DNA of 64,000 nucleotides from Nonomuraea candida (GTDB lineage Bacteria > Actinomycetota > Actinomycetes > Streptosporangiales > Streptosporangiaceae). Under the pieces are notes generated by a model. It was not told where the DNA came from and made no database searches. It saw nothing but the letters and a program-made list of their open reading frames with translations. A program made the position numbers and the translations under genes. The stretch lies in NCBI RefSeq assembly GCF_000725485.1, contig NZ_JOAG01000048.1:1-64000 (forward strand). Direction: 5' to 3'. The number at the start of each line of letters is the position of its first letter. Position 1 is the stretch's first letter. Shown piece after piece: positions 33,514 to 45,107 of the stretch.

Positions 33514-34080
33514 CTAGTAACGGTGCGGTCCGACGTGCCCTTCGAACAGCAGGCACGGCGCCGGTTCGTCACCGTAGGGGGAGCGTGGGTCGGGGTCGGG
33601 GTCGGCGCGTTCGGCCGGGCAGGGCGGCAGCGTGACCAGTTCGCGGGCGCGGATGTCCCAGCGGATCCAGATGAACCGGTCCGGCCCGGGCAGCACCTGG
33701 ACGTGCGCCGCGTGCGGGCCCGGGTGGCCGGGCTGCAGCTCGCACCCGTAGACGGCCCTGCGCCCGTGCCGGCCTCCATCGGCCAGCGGAGCCCACTCCG
33801 CGTCGGTGAGCACGTTGTAGTGGGGACAGTCCTGCTCGCCGGTGTGCCGTTGCAGCCCGGTGGCGAGCGCGCCCGCCAGCCCCGCCGCGGTGAAGACCTG
33901 ATGCACCGCACCGTGGACCCGCTCGACGTCGTCGTCGCTCAACTCCACCGCACCGAGCTGGTCGGCCAGCAACCGGACGTGGGTGGCGAAGTGGCGGCAG
34001 GCGTCGACGAGCGCGGTCACCGGAGCCACCGCCTCATGCGGCGGGCCGGCCGGCACATCACGATCCGTCACGACTCCCAC
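33514..34080 (-). CDS. Unrecognised protein with two C-x-GHxGPH motifs
   Basis: 188 residues from GTG 34080 (GTG 34071 is also in frame). The N-terminal half is helical (VTALVDACRHFATHVRLLADQLGAVELSDDDVERVHGAVHQVF). The C-terminal half has two copies of a Cys/His pattern, GCELQPGHPGPHAAH and PCLLFEGHVGPHRY, each Cys followed by Gly-His-x-Gly-Pro-His, which could bind zinc. I have seen CxxxxGHxGxH elements in other actinomycete proteins but cannot assign a family or function. Coding evidence is good: GC bias is consistent and the frame is conserved-looking throughout. Confidence 0.65.
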   Translation of the reverse strand: MGVVTDRDVPAGPPHEAVAPVTALVDACRHFATHVRLLADQLGAVELSDDDVERVHGAVHQVFTAAGLAGALATGLQRHTGEQDCPHYNVLTDAEWAPLADGGRHGRRAVYGCELQPGHPGPHAAHVQVLPGPDRFIWIRWDIRARELVTLPPCPAERADPDPDPRSPYGDEPAPCLLFEGHVGPHRY

Positions 34081-34128
34081 ACTACGCCGCCCGCCGGCCA
34101 GGCACGGCGGCGGCCCCGTAGCGGAAGC

Positions 34129-34312
34129 ATGACCACCGACACGCCGACGCTGACCGGACGCGTGGCCCTGGTCGCCGGAGGCGCGGTGGCGGCGGGCGCG
34201 GCCTCGCGGTCGAGCTGAGGCCGTACGGGATCGCGGCCGTCGCCATCACGCCCGGCTTCCTGCGCTCGGAGGCCGTGCCGGACCGCTTCGGCGTCACCGA
34301 GGCGGGGCGGGG
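34129..34312 (+). pseudogene. Second SDR relic with internal deletion and frameshift
   Basis: From ATG 34129 the frame reads MTTDTPTLTGRVALVAGGA, the start of a short-chain dehydrogenase with a damaged TGxxxGIG motif, and reaches a stop at 34216-34218. In the next frame LAVELRPYGIAAVAITPGFLRSEAVPDRFGVTEA is the C-terminal third of an SDR (the PGF-R-SEA region after the catalytic Tyr/Lys). About 150 residues in between are missing, including NNAG and YxxxK. This is independent of the relic at 27592-27714. Confidence 0.72.
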
Positions 34313-34382
34313 ACTGCGCGCCGGTCGCGAGCGGGGTACCGTACACGTTCATGATCGACCTCGCTGGGGGGCGGCGACTCGC

Positions 34383-34966
34383 ATGGTGTCCGGGCTCATG
34401 AGGAAGGCGTCTCCTCTCGTCATCGCCCTCGCCGGGTGGGCCGCGGTGCCCGTCATGGCGGTTCTCGCCTTCGCCGGGCAGTCGCGGCGGCTCGCCCCCA
34501 CCGACGTGTTCGGCGACCCCGTGTCCGGGGTGACGGGCGGGCGTGGGCCCTGGCCACGGTGGCGATGACCGCCGTGACCGGGGCCATGATGGTGGCGGCC
34601 GCGCTCGACCTCCGGCGTGCCCGGCACGCCGGCGGCCCGGAGCGTGCACGGTCGCAGGAGAACGCCCATGTGGCCGGCGTCCTGGCCGGCGCGTTCGTGT
34701 GGTTCTTCGGCGGGTTGGTGACCATCGGCCTGCTCATCAACATCGGGGACTGCGGCGTGGGCGCCGCCGCGCCCTGCCTGGACCGTCCCGGCTGGACGCT
34801 CTCCGCGCTCTCCACCGTGTGCCTGCTGTCGCCGGCCGTGCTGCTGGTGGCGGTGCTCTGGCTGGGGCGGCGCTCGCGGGTGTGCGCGCTGCTCGCGCCG
34901 CCCCTGCTGTGCTGCCTGTATCTGCTGGGGATTCATCTGCGGCTGCCGCACGTGGGTCTCGGCTGA
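34383..34966 (+). pseudogene. Multi-pass membrane protein with a frameshift
   Basis: From ATG 34383 one frame gives a first transmembrane helix (ASPLVIALAGWAAVPVMAVLAF) and a short loop, then runs into a stop. At about 34540-34550 the adjacent frame continues without break as WALATVAMTAVTGAMMVAAAL, followed by three further helices (GVLAGAFVWFFGGLVTIGLL, LSTVCLLSPAVLLVAVLWL, LLAPPLLCCLYLLGIHL) and a stop at 34966. One base change would restore a five-helix protein of about 190 residues. It is either a recent frameshift or a sequence error. The family is not recognised. Confidence 0.6.
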
Positions 34967-34997
34967 GCCGCACGCCGTCCGTTCGCGGTGGGAAGCC

Positions 34998-35393
34998 TCA
35001 GACCGGGCGGGCGGAGCAGCCCAGGCGGCGTCCCACCCGGGCGAGCCTGTCGGCGAACGCCGCGCGGGTGTCCCCGGCCAGGCCGAGGAACAGGCGGTTG
35101 GCCAGCGGTACGGCCCAGCGCCCCCGCCGCGCCACGTTGAAGACGCGGTGGACCAGCAGCGCGCCCTTGGCGTGCGGGACGACGCTCCACTCGCCCCGGT
35201 ACCACCAGCCGCCCTGGATGGCGATGGTGTGACCGGCCACCTCCACGGTGGAGGTGTGGCCGGGGGCGTCCTGGATGGTGAAACGGCCCGAGCGCCCGCC
35301 CTCCGGCAGCAGCTCCTCGGCCAGCGCGTTCCAGACCGCGGCGACGGGCGCCTCCAGGACGCCCGCGACCTCGGCCAGCGGCTTCTTCCTCAT
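34998..35393 (-). CDS. SRPBCC (START/Bet v1-like) family protein
   Basis: 131 residues from ATG 35393, overlapping the stop of the upstream SnoaL gene (ATGA). It opens KKPLAEVAGVLEAPVAAVWNALAEEL, the typical first strand and helices of SRPBCC polyketide-cyclase/dehydrase-like proteins, and ends with a long amphipathic helix. The fold binds small hydrophobic ligands. Co-translation with a SnoaL-like protein suggests a shared role on one small molecule, but no pathway genes accompany them. Confidence 0.78.
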   Translation of the reverse strand: MRKKPLAEVAGVLEAPVAAVWNALAEELLPEGGRSGRFTIQDAPGHTSTVEVAGHTIAIQGGWWYRGEWSVVPHAKGALLVHRVFNVARRGRWAVPLANRLFLGLAGDTRAAFADRLARVGRRLGCSARPV

Positions 35394-35788
35394 CGCGGCG
35401 ACACCCGGGTGTTCTGGAAGGAGGCCAGGCGCCACCCCTCCGGGGTGCGGACGGCGGTGAAGGAGACGGTCGAGTCGCGCTGCCGGCCGTCGACGGCGGT
35501 GCCGCCCGCCGAGATCACCAGCACGGCGCCGTCGGCCAGCCTCTTGAACCGGGTGCCGGCCGGGGCGGACATGGTGGAGCCCTTGAGCGGCCCCTCGAAG
35601 AGCCATCGGTGCGAGGACTCGATGCTCTCGCGGCCCTGGCTGTGGGCGCCGTCGAAGGAGATGTAGTCGGCGTCCTCGGTGAAGACGGCGGCGTAGGCGG
35701 CGGCGTCGCCCGCGTTCCACGCCTCGGCCAGGCGGGTGAGCAGGGCGGAGACCTCCGCGTTCTCGGACGCGGTGCGGTCGTCGGACAT
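35390..35788 (-). CDS. SnoaL-like/DUF4440-type NTF2-fold protein
   Basis: 132 residues from ATG 35788 with a modest AGGAG upstream. The opening is ASENAEVSALLTRLAEAWNAGDAAAYAAVFTEDADYISFDG, characteristic of the SgcJ/EcaC/DUF4440 subgroup, with the GREsIe motif and final TPEGWRLASFQNTRV. Relatives act in polyketide tailoring or are of unknown function. It is the first gene of a two-gene unit with an SRPBCC protein, and its promoter region carries two strong TetR-like operator copies although no TetR gene is adjacent. Confidence 0.82.
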   Translation of the reverse strand: MSDDRTASENAEVSALLTRLAEAWNAGDAAAYAAVFTEDADYISFDGAHSQGRESIESSHRWLFEGPLKGSTMSAPAGTRFKRLADGAVLVISAGGTAVDGRQRDSTVSFTAVRTPEGWRLASFQNTRVSPR

Positions 35789-35812
35789 GGCGCGACTCCT
35801 CGTCGTTGTTAT

Positions 35813-35859
35813 TGCAGTTTGCACTATAGCGCGACCGCACTCCTTTAGTGCAAACTGCA
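35813..35859. promoter_or_regulatory. Double TetR-type operator without an adjacent TetR gene
   Basis: TGCAGTTTGCACTA (35813-35826) and its exact reverse complement TAGTGCAAACTGCA (35846-35859) are inverted 14-mers whose centres are 33 bp apart, three helical turns. Each copy is itself a near-palindrome (TAGTGCA-N3-TGCAGTA pattern), as in TetR operators. The pair lies 25 bp upstream of the SnoaL/SRPBCC start codon. Confidence 0.8.
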
Positions 35860-36026
35860 GTATAGCTGGTCGCCTGAGAAGTGCTGGCCGCCCGAGTCGG
35901 CCCGGCCGTGGTTGAGGCCTGTCGGGGGCGGCGGGCCGTCGCCGGCCGTTTCCCGCGATGCCGTCAATGCCGTCTCCGGGCCTGGCCGGCGACGGCGTCA
36001 CCGTGCCACCGGGCGGGCCGGCCGGG

Positions 36027-36767
36027 TCAGTGGGAGGAGAAGAAGAGGCGCTGCTGGATCTCCCTGCGGTAGTCGTCGAGGGTGTTGTCGATGTGGGCGG
36101 CCGCGGCCCGGGCGGCCGCCTCGGGGTCGCCGGCGCGGATGGCCTGGTAGATGGCGTCGTGCTCCTCCACGGCCTGGGCGGCGTGCCCGCCGACGGAGCC
36201 GCGCAGGCCGATGAGGCTCGACTGGGCCTGCAGCCTGCGGGCCTCCCGCACGGCGACCTGGAGGAACATGTTGTGCGAGGCGGCGGCGACGGCGGTGTGG
36301 AAGGCGTCGTCGCCCTCGTTGAACAGCTCCTCGCGTCCGCTCTCGTAGCCCTGGCGGCACAGGCCGGCCGCTTCCTCGACGGCCCTCAGCTCGGCCGGGG
36401 TGGCGCGGCGGGCGGCCAGCCGGCTGGTCTCCATCTCCTGCGCCCGGCGGAACTCGAACAGCATGTAGACGTGGTCGAGGTCGGCCGGCAGGAAGAAGGG
36501 CCCCCAGCGCCCGGCGCCGAACATGCCCTCGCCGTCGGCCACGTACAGGCCGCGGCCCTTCTGGGCGCGCACCCGGCCGAGCGCGGACAGGATCTTCACG
36601 GCCTCGCGCACGACGGTGCGGCTGGTGCCCAGCTGCCGGGCCAGTTCGTGCTCGGTCGGCATGCGGTCGCCCGGACGCAGCCCGAGCCTGACGATCAACT
36701 CCAGCACCTGCTCGGCCGCCACCTCGTAGCCCGGCCGGTATCCGCTCTCGCGCGGGGCGTCGGTCAC
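36027..36767 (-). CDS. GntR-family regulator, FadR/FCD subgroup
   Basis: 246 residues from GTG 36767, with GAGGAGG about eight bases upstream. The winged helix covers residues 12-80 (GLRPGDRMPTEHELARQLGTSRTVVREAVKILSALGRV), and the C-terminal FCD domain has the metal-ligand pattern FHTAVAAASHN and EEHDAIYQAIRAGDPEAAARAAAAHI. FCD regulators usually respond to organic acids or sugar acids. It is divergent from the secreted beta-helix glycosidase, with a perfect palindrome between, so it probably controls the glycan locus (inference). Confidence 0.9.
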   Translation of the reverse strand: MTDAPRESGYRPGYEVAAEQVLELIVRLGLRPGDRMPTEHELARQLGTSRTVVREAVKILSALGRVRAQKGRGLYVADGEGMFGAGRWGPFFLPADLDHVYMLFEFRRAQEMETSRLAARRATPAELRAVEEAAGLCRQGYESGREELFNEGDDAFHTAVAAASHNMFLQVAVREARRLQAQSSLIGLRGSVGGHAAQAVEEHDAIYQAIRAGDPEAAARAAAAHIDNTLDDYRREIQQRLFFSSH

Positions 36768-36824
36768 CGTGCTTCCTCCTCGCCGTTGCCCAGAGTATGA
36801 CGGACGTGCCGTCTTCCCGGCCTG

Positions 36825-39444
<2,620 letters not shown>

Positions 39445-39537
39445 TCCTCCAACGACACCCGGACCGACGGCCGCGCGCGAAAGGCCGCCCGCGCGGCTCC
39501 GGGGACCGGCCACGACGTACGCAGGAAGGCAGGCGAG

Positions 39538-42372
39538 ATGTCCGATCCGTCGAGAAGGCACGTGCTGAAGTTCGGCGCGGCGGGAGCCGGCGCCGCGGTG
39601 CTACCGGGGTGGACGGCCTCCCCCCGGCCCGCCTCGGCGCTGCCTCCCGAGGTGGGCGAGCTGGCCCTGTGGTACGACGAGAGCGCCGGCACGGACTGGC
39701 TGCGCGCGCTGCCGATCGGCAACGGCCGCCTGGGCGCCATGGTGTTCGGCAACGTCGACACCGAGCGGCTGCAGCTCAACGAGGACACCGTGTGGGCCGG
39801 CGGGCCGTACGACCAGAGCAACCCGCGGGGGCCGGCGGCGCTGGGGCAGATCCGGCAACTGGTCTTCCAGAACCAGTGGAGCCAGGCCCAGACCCTGATC
39901 GACCAGAACCTGCTGGGCAAACCGGCGGGCCAGCTCGCCTACCAGCCCGTCGGCGAGCTGCGGCTCGGCTTCGGCGACGCCGCCGGCGTCTCGGAGTACC
40001 TCCGCCTGCTCGACCTGGCCACGGCGACCACGTCCGTGTCCTACCTGCGGAACGGCGTGCGCCACCGGCGCGAGGCGTTCGCGAGCGCGCCCGACCAGGT
40101 GATCGTCATCCGCCTGACCGCCGACCGGCCCGGCTCGGTCACGTTCTCCGCGACGTTCGCCAGCCCGCAGCGGACCACCCGCTCCAGCCCGGACGGCGCC
40201 ACCGTCGCGCTCGACGGCATCTCGGGCGACATGGAGGGAGTGGCCGGATCCGTCCGGTTCCTGGCGCTGGCCCGGGCCGTCGCCGAGGGCGGCGCCGTCA
40301 GCAGCTCCGGCGGCACCCTGCAGGTCAGGGCGGCCGACAGCGTGACGGTGCTGGTCTCCATCGGCTCCAGCCACCGGAACTTCCGCGACGCCGGCGGCGA
40401 CCACCAGGGCATCGCGCGGCGCCATCTCGACGCCGCCGCCGGCCGGGCCTACGACGACCTGCGCGGCCGGCACGTCGCCGACCACCAGCGGCTGTTCGGG
40501 CGCACGACGCTCGACCTCGGCCGCACCCCGGCGGCCGACCAGCCGACCGACGTGCGGATCGCCCGGCACGCGAGCACCGACGATCCGCAGTTCTCGGCGC
40601 TGCTGTTCCAGTACGGCCGCTACCTGCTGATCTCCTCCTCACGGCCGGGCACCCAGCCGGCCAACCTCCAGGGCATCTGGAACGACTCGCTCACCCCGGC
40701 CTGGGACTCCAAATACACCATCAACGCGAACCTGCCGATGAACTACTGGCCGGCCGACACGACGAACCTGCCGGAGTGCTACGAGCCGGTGTTCGCCATG
40801 ATCGAGGAGCTCGCGGTCAGCGGCGCCCGGACGGCCCGCGCGCAGTACGGCGCCGGCGGCTGGGTGACCCACCACAACACCGACCTGTGGCGGGGGACGT
40901 CCGTCGTGGACGGCGCGTTCTGGGGCATGTGGCCGACCGGCGGCGCCTGGCTGGCCACCCTCGTCTGGGACCACTACCGCTTCACCGGCGACCTGGAGTT
41001 CCTCCGGCGGCACTACCCCGCGATGCGCGGCGCCGCGCAGTTCTTCCTCGACACCCTCGTGCCGGAACCCGCGCTCGGCTACCTGGTCACCAACCCGTCG
41101 AACTCCCCGGAACTCGCCCACCACGCCGGCGTCAGCGTCTGCGCCGGCCCCACCATGGACAACCAGATCCTGCGCGACCTGTTCGACGGCTGCGCCCGGG
41201 CCGCCGAGACGCTCGGCCTCGACGCCGACTTCCGGGCGCGGGTCCTGGCCGCCCGCGACCGGCTCCCGCCGACCCGGATCGGCGCGCGCGGCAACATCCA
41301 GGAATGGCTGTACGACTGGGTCGAGACCGAGCCCGCCCACCGGCACATCTCCCATCTGTACGGACTGCATCCCGGCAACCAGATCACCAGGCGCGGCACC
41401 CCGGCGCTGTTCACCGCCGCGCGGCGCACCCTCGAACTGCGCGGTGACGACGGGACCGGCTGGTCACTGGCCTGGAAGGTCAACTACTGGGCGCGGATGG
41501 AGGAGGGCGAGCGCGCGCACGCGCTGCTGCGCCTCCTGGTCAGGACGGACCGGCTGGCGCCGAACATGTTCGACCTGCATCCGCCGTTCCAGATCGACGG
41601 CAACTTCGGCGCCACGTCCGGCATCGCCGAGATGCTGCTGCACAGCCACGACGGCGAGCTGCACGTGCTGCCGGCGCTGCCGCCGGCCTGGCCGGCCGGG
41701 CGGGTGCGGGGCCTGCGCGGGCGCGGCGGCCACACCGTCGACATCACGTGGAGCGCCGGCGGGGCCACCGAGATCGTCATCGGGTTCGACCGTGACGGGA
41801 CGGCGGACGTGCGCGGCCGCATCTTCGCCGGAACCTACGAGGTGGTCGACACCACGACCGGCGACCCGGTCACCGTCGCCGAGCCGGAGAGCGACGTCAT
41901 CAGGCTGACCGGCCGGGGCGGGCGGGCGTACCGCGTGACCGGGTCGGGCCCGGCGCCGGTGAGCCACGTGCGGATCGCCAACGCGGCGACCGGCCTGGTG
42001 CTGGACAGCGGCGGGAACGTCGCCTCCGGCGCCAACCTCAAGCAGTGGAACTGGGACGGCAGCACCAACCTGCAGTGGCGGCTGGTGGACCTGGGCGGCG
42101 GCTGGCACCGCATCGTCAACCGCACCAACGGCATGGTCGCCGACAGCTGGGGCGACGCCGCCAACGGCGCCCGCGCCCGGCAGGCGGCCTGGAACGGCGG
42201 CGTCAACCAGCAGTGGCGGCTGGCCGGCACGGGCAATGGCCGCCACCAGATCGTCAACCGGGGCACCGGCACCGCCCTGGACGGCATGGGCAACGGCACC
42301 GCGGGCTCCACCGTCGCCCTGTGGGCGCCGAACGGCAGCGCCAACAACCAGTGGACGATCACGAACGTGTGA
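39538..42372 (+). CDS. Secreted GH95 alpha-L-fucosidase/L-galactosidase with ricin-B lectin domain
   Basis: 944 residues. A Tat-type leader ([18 protein letters not shown]) precedes the GH95 N-terminal beta-domain ([33 protein letters not shown]), the helical barrel and a C-terminal beta-domain. The catalytic set known from bifidobacterial AfcA can be matched: Asn396 and Asn398 in [13 protein letters not shown], Glu589 in NIQEWLYDW and Asp687 in [12 protein letters not shown]. The final 140 residues are a ricin-like trefoil (NLQWRL, NQQWRL, NNQWTI). GH95 enzymes invert alpha-1,2-linked L-fucose or L-galactose. Specificity between the two cannot be decided here. It follows the GH141-like gene and shares its lectin architecture. 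Confidence 0.9.
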   Translation: MSDPSRRHVLKFGAAGAGAAVLPGWTASPRPASALPPEVGELALWYDESAGTDWLRALPIGNGRLGAMVFGNVDTERLQLNEDTVWAGGPYDQSNPRGPAALGQIRQLVFQNQWSQAQTLIDQNLLGKPAGQLAYQPVGELRLGFGDAAGVSEYLRLLDLATATTSVSYLRNGVRHRREAFASAPDQVIVIRLTADRPGSVTFSATFASPQRTTRSSPDGATVALDGISGDMEGVAGSVRFLALARAVAEGGAVSSSGGTLQVRAADSVTVLVSIGSSHRNFRDAGGDHQGIARRHLDAAAGRAYDDLRGRHVADHQRLFGRTTLDLGRTPAADQPTDVRIARHASTDDPQFSALLFQYGRYLLISSSRPGTQPANLQGIWNDSLTPAWDSKYTINANLPMNYWPADTTNLPECYEPVFAMIEELAVSGARTARAQYGAGGWVTHHNTDLWRGTSVVDGAFWGMWPTGGAWLATLVWDHYRFTGDLEFLRRHYPAMRGAAQFFLDTLVPEPALGYLVTNPSNSPELAHHAGVSVCAGPTMDNQILRDLFDGCARAAETLGLDADFRARVLAARDRLPPTRIGARGNIQEWLYDWVETEPAHRHISHLYGLHPGNQITRRGTPALFTAARRTLELRGDDGTGWSLAWKVNYWARMEEGERAHALLRLLVRTDRLAPNMFDLHPPFQIDGNFGATSGIAEMLLHSHDGELHVLPALPPAWPAGRVRGLRGRGGHTVDITWSAGGATEIVIGFDRDGTADVRGRIFAGTYEVVDTTTGDPVTVAEPESDVIRLTGRGGRAYRVTGSGPAPVSHVRIANAATGLVLDSGGNVASGANLKQWNWDGSTNLQWRLVDLGGGWHRIVNRTNGMVADSWGDAANGARARQAAWNGGVNQQWRLAGTGNGRHQIVNRGTGTALDGMGNGTAGSTVALWAPNGSANNQWTITNV

Positions 42373-42478
42373 CCGCCGGGCCGCCTCGCCCCGGTGCGCG
42401 GGCGAGGCCCGGCCGCACGGCGACGGCGGTCCTGCCGTCGGGGAGAGCCGCATGGGCCTCTCCTCTCACCCGGAGTTT

Positions 42479-42491
42479 CGAATATATTTCG
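42479..42491. promoter_or_regulatory. Degenerate copy of LacI-2 operator
   Basis: CGAATATATTTCG matches 10 of 13 positions of CGAAATAATTTCG at 42594-42606. It lies 107 bp after the GH95 stop and 136 bp before the LacI start, and could allow looping or weaker binding. Confidence 0.5.
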
Positions 42492-42591
42492 CAACTTGTT
42501 CGGCGTTGCGAGCACCCTAGGTGGCGCTTCCGCCGCGTGTCAACGGCGGGACGGAAGAGCCGGCCCGGCGGGCGGGCGCCCGTGGTAGGTT

Positions 42592-42608
42592 TTCGAAATA
42601 ATTTCGAA
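42592..42608. promoter_or_regulatory. Perfect 17-bp palindrome upstream of LacI-2
   Basis: TTCGAAAT-A-ATTTCGAA is fully symmetrical and AT-rich. It ends 18 bp before the LacI start codon and overlaps the expected ribosome-binding/leader zone. CGAA...TTCG symmetry is familiar from sugar regulators of streptomycetes. Likely autoregulatory operator. Confidence 0.78.
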
Positions 42609-42626
42609 GACCCGGAGGGAGCCCTG

Positions 42627-43682
42627 ATGCGACCGCGCGGCCGTTCCGGCCGGGTCACGCTGGCGGACGTCGCCCGGCTGGCCGGCGTCTCGCCGACGAC
42701 CGCCTCGAAGGTGCTCAACGGGCGCAGCGACGTGGGGGCGAAGACCCGCGAGCTGGTCCTCGGCGTCATGGCCGAGACCGGCTACCGGCCGACGGCGGCC
42801 CGGCACGAGCGGACCCGGCGGCGCACCCTGGTCACCGTGCTCGACATCGTGGAGTCCCGCTACGCCGGCACGGTGCTGCAGGGCATCCTCGTGGCCGCGA
42901 CCTCGGCCGGGGCCGAGCTGCTGATCCGCCTGCCGCCCGGGGAGCCGGCCGGCGCCGGCCGCGCGGCGGCCCGCTCCTGGCTGGAGCGGGAGCAGGCGTG
43001 CGGGGCCGTCGGCGTCATCGCCCTGGCCGTCGCCGTGCCCGACCCGGTGCTTCTCGCCGCGGAGGACCTCGGGCTGCCCCTCGTGGCCATCGATCCGATC
43101 GACACGACCGAGTCACGGGTGGTCAGCATCGGCGCCACCAACTGGGCGGGCGGCCGCTCCGCGACCGAGCACCTCGTCAGGCTCGGCCATCGCCGGATCG
43201 GCTGGATCGGCGGGCCGCCCGGCTCCGCCCCCTCGCAGGAGCGCTTCCACGGCTACCGGGCCGCGCTCGACTCGGCCGGTCTCGCGCCGGAGCGGGCGCT
43301 CATCCGCCACGAGGCGTTCTCCGTCGAGGCGGGGCGGCGGCACGGCCATGACCTCCTCTCGGACCTCCTGTCGCGCGACCGGCGGCCGACCGCGATCGTG
43401 GCGGGCAACGACGAGATCGCCGTCGGCGTCCTCGCCGCGGCCCGGGAGCTCGGCATCGCGGTCCCGGGCGAGCTGTCGGTCACCGGGTTCGACGACACGC
43501 CGCAGGCCGAGTGGACCACGCCCCGGCTCACCTCCGTCCGCCAGCCGCTCGTCGGCATGGGCCGGATGGCGGTCGAGACCGTCCTCGGCATGGCGGACGG
43601 TGTCCAGCCCGCCTCGCGGCATCTGCAACTGGCGACGTCCCTCAGCGTGCGTGACTCGACGGGCCCCGCCCCGTCCTCCTGA
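42627..43682 (+). CDS. LacI-family regulator 2 of the glycan locus
   Basis: 351 residues with GGAGGGA upstream of ATG 42627. HTH: VTLADVARLAGVSPTTASKVLNGRSDVGAKTRELVLG. The effector domain closes with GFDDTPQAEWTTPRLTSVRQPL. The recognition helix carries SPTTASKVLN where typical LacI proteins have TxxTVSRVLN; the unusual Ser-Lys change fits its different operator sequence (TTCGAAAT...ATTTCGAA). It follows GH95 on the same strand and precedes a second LacI gene by 209 bp. Confidence 0.9.
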   Translation: MRPRGRSGRVTLADVARLAGVSPTTASKVLNGRSDVGAKTRELVLGVMAETGYRPTAARHERTRRRTLVTVLDIVESRYAGTVLQGILVAATSAGAELLIRLPPGEPAGAGRAAARSWLEREQACGAVGVIALAVAVPDPVLLAAEDLGLPLVAIDPIDTTESRVVSIGATNWAGGRSATEHLVRLGHRRIGWIGGPPGSAPSQERFHGYRAALDSAGLAPERALIRHEAFSVEAGRRHGHDLLSDLLSRDRRPTAIVAGNDEIAVGVLAAARELGIAVPGELSVTGFDDTPQAEWTTPRLTSVRQPLVGMGRMAVETVLGMADGVQPASRHLQLATSLSVRDSTGPAPSS

Positions 43683-43838
43683 CCGCCCCGTGCTCCTGAC
43701 CGCTCAGCGAACGCCCAGCTCAGCAGGGGTGCCCGGGCCGGCGGCGGCAGGCGGCCCGGCCGCGGCCGGATGATCCGGTCAGGTCTGCGCCCGCGCAGCG
43801 GCCGGCCGGAAAGGTCTTGTCTCCGGGATCGCCATCGC

Positions 43839-43862
43839 TTACGTTTGCGGCTGCAAACGTAA
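43839..43862. promoter_or_regulatory. 24-bp perfect inverted repeat upstream of LacI-3
   Basis: TTACGTTTGC and GCAAACGTAA, exact reverse complements, flank GGCT. The site ends 29 bp before the LacI start. A partial GCAACGT repeat follows at 43874-43880. It is clearly distinct from the LacI-2 palindrome. Confidence 0.8.
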
Positions 43863-43891
43863 CCGATAACGATTGCAACGTGTGAGGCGGC

Positions 43892-44908
43892 ATGGCCAGA
43901 GGCGGTGCGCCGGTGACGATGAGCGATGTCGCGCGATTGGCGGGCGTCTCCACCGCGACCGTGTCGCGGGTGGTCAACGGGCGTTACGGCGTCAGCGTGA
44001 GCACCATCGAGCAGGTCCGCTCGGCCATCGAGCAGCTCGGCTACGAGTCGAGCCTGGTGGCGACGAGCCTGCGGCGCAGCCGCACCAACGTCCTGGGGCT
44101 GGTGACGCACAGCTTCCAGTCCTACACGGCCGAGGTGCTCAAGGGAGTGATGGACGCGCTGAGCCAGTCGGGCTTCGATCTGATCATCTACGCCAACAGC
44201 GACCTGTACGGCACCTACTCCGACGGCTGGGAGCAGCGGCACCTGGCGCGGCTCTCGGGCACGCTCACCGACGGCTGCATCGTGATCACCCCCTCGGGCG
44301 AGGTGCGCAGCGGCACCCCGGTCGTGGTCATCGACCCGGCGAGGGGCTCGGCCGCGCCGTCGGTGACCGCGGACAACTTCGCGGGCGCCACCGCGGTGGT
44401 CGGGCACCTGCTCGGCCTGGGGCATCGGCGCATCGGCTGCATCGCCGGCCGGGCCGGCCTGGAGGCCGCGTGGTCGCGCGAGGAGGGCTACCGCACGGCG
44501 CTGGCCGAGGCCGGCGTTCCCTTCGACCCGGGGCTGATCGCCCGGGGGAGCTTCAATCCCGAGTCCGCGGCGCCGCTCGCGCGGGCGCTGCTGGACCGGC
44601 CGGACCGGCCGACGGCGATCTTCGCGGCGAGCGACGGAATGGCGCTGAAGACGCTGCAGGTCGCCAAGGAGCTGGGGCTCGACGTCCCCGGCGACCTGTC
44701 GGTGGCCGGCTTCGACAACATCCCGGAATCCGCGCTGGCGGAGCCCGGGCTGACCACCGTGGACCAGTCGGTGTACCGGCTCGGGTACGAGGCCGCGCGC
44801 ATGCTCAAGGGGCTGGTGCGGGGCGAGTGGGAGGGCCCGGTGCGGACCGTGCTGCCGACCCGCCTGGTGGTGCGCGGCTCCACCGCGCCGCCGGGGAGCC
44901 CTTGGTGA
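43892..44908 (+). CDS. LacI-family regulator 3 of the glycan locus
   Basis: 338 residues from ATG 43892. HTH: VTMSDVARLAGVSTATVSRVVNGRYGVSVSTIEQVRSAIEQLGY (family-typical). The effector domain has GLVTHSFQSYTAEVLKGVMDAL and ends GFDNIPESALAEPGLTTVDQSVYRLG. It probably represses the downstream esterase and ABC importer genes and itself. Having two LacI paralogues plus an FCD regulator in one locus implies at least two inducers (inference). Confidence 0.92.
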   Translation: MARGGAPVTMSDVARLAGVSTATVSRVVNGRYGVSVSTIEQVRSAIEQLGYESSLVATSLRRSRTNVLGLVTHSFQSYTAEVLKGVMDALSQSGFDLIIYANSDLYGTYSDGWEQRHLARLSGTLTDGCIVITPSGEVRSGTPVVVIDPARGSAAPSVTADNFAGATAVVGHLLGLGHRRIGCIAGRAGLEAAWSREEGYRTALAEAGVPFDPGLIARGSFNPESAAPLARALLDRPDRPTAIFAASDGMALKTLQVAKELGLDVPGDLSVAGFDNIPESALAEPGLTTVDQSVYRLGYEAARMLKGLVRGEWEGPVRTVLPTRLVVRGSTAPPGSPW

Positions 44909-44962
44909 CCGGGATGCGGCCGGTGACCGGGAGGCCACCCACAGGCGCGGCCCCATCGCGCG

Positions 44963-44990
44963 CCTGACGTTCGCGGCAACGAACGTCAGG
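44963..44990. terminator. 11-bp perfect inverted repeat: LacI-3 terminator or second operator
   Basis: CCTGACGTTCG and CGAACGTCAGG flank a 6-nt CGGCAA loop, 55 bp after the LacI-3 stop and 118 bp before the esterase start. As a hairpin it fits a terminator. Its ACGTT(C)GCGGC core also resembles the 43839-43862 operator (ACGTTTGCGGC), so dual use is possible. Confidence 0.55.
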
Positions 44991-45107
44991 TGGGCAAGCG
45001 ACCCTACGACGGAGGGAGGTGCGAACACCCACCCGAACGATCCACCGCATGAATCAGGCCGGCCAGTCGGGCAGCAAACCGTGGCCGGCCATCAAGGGAG
45101 TTTACGC

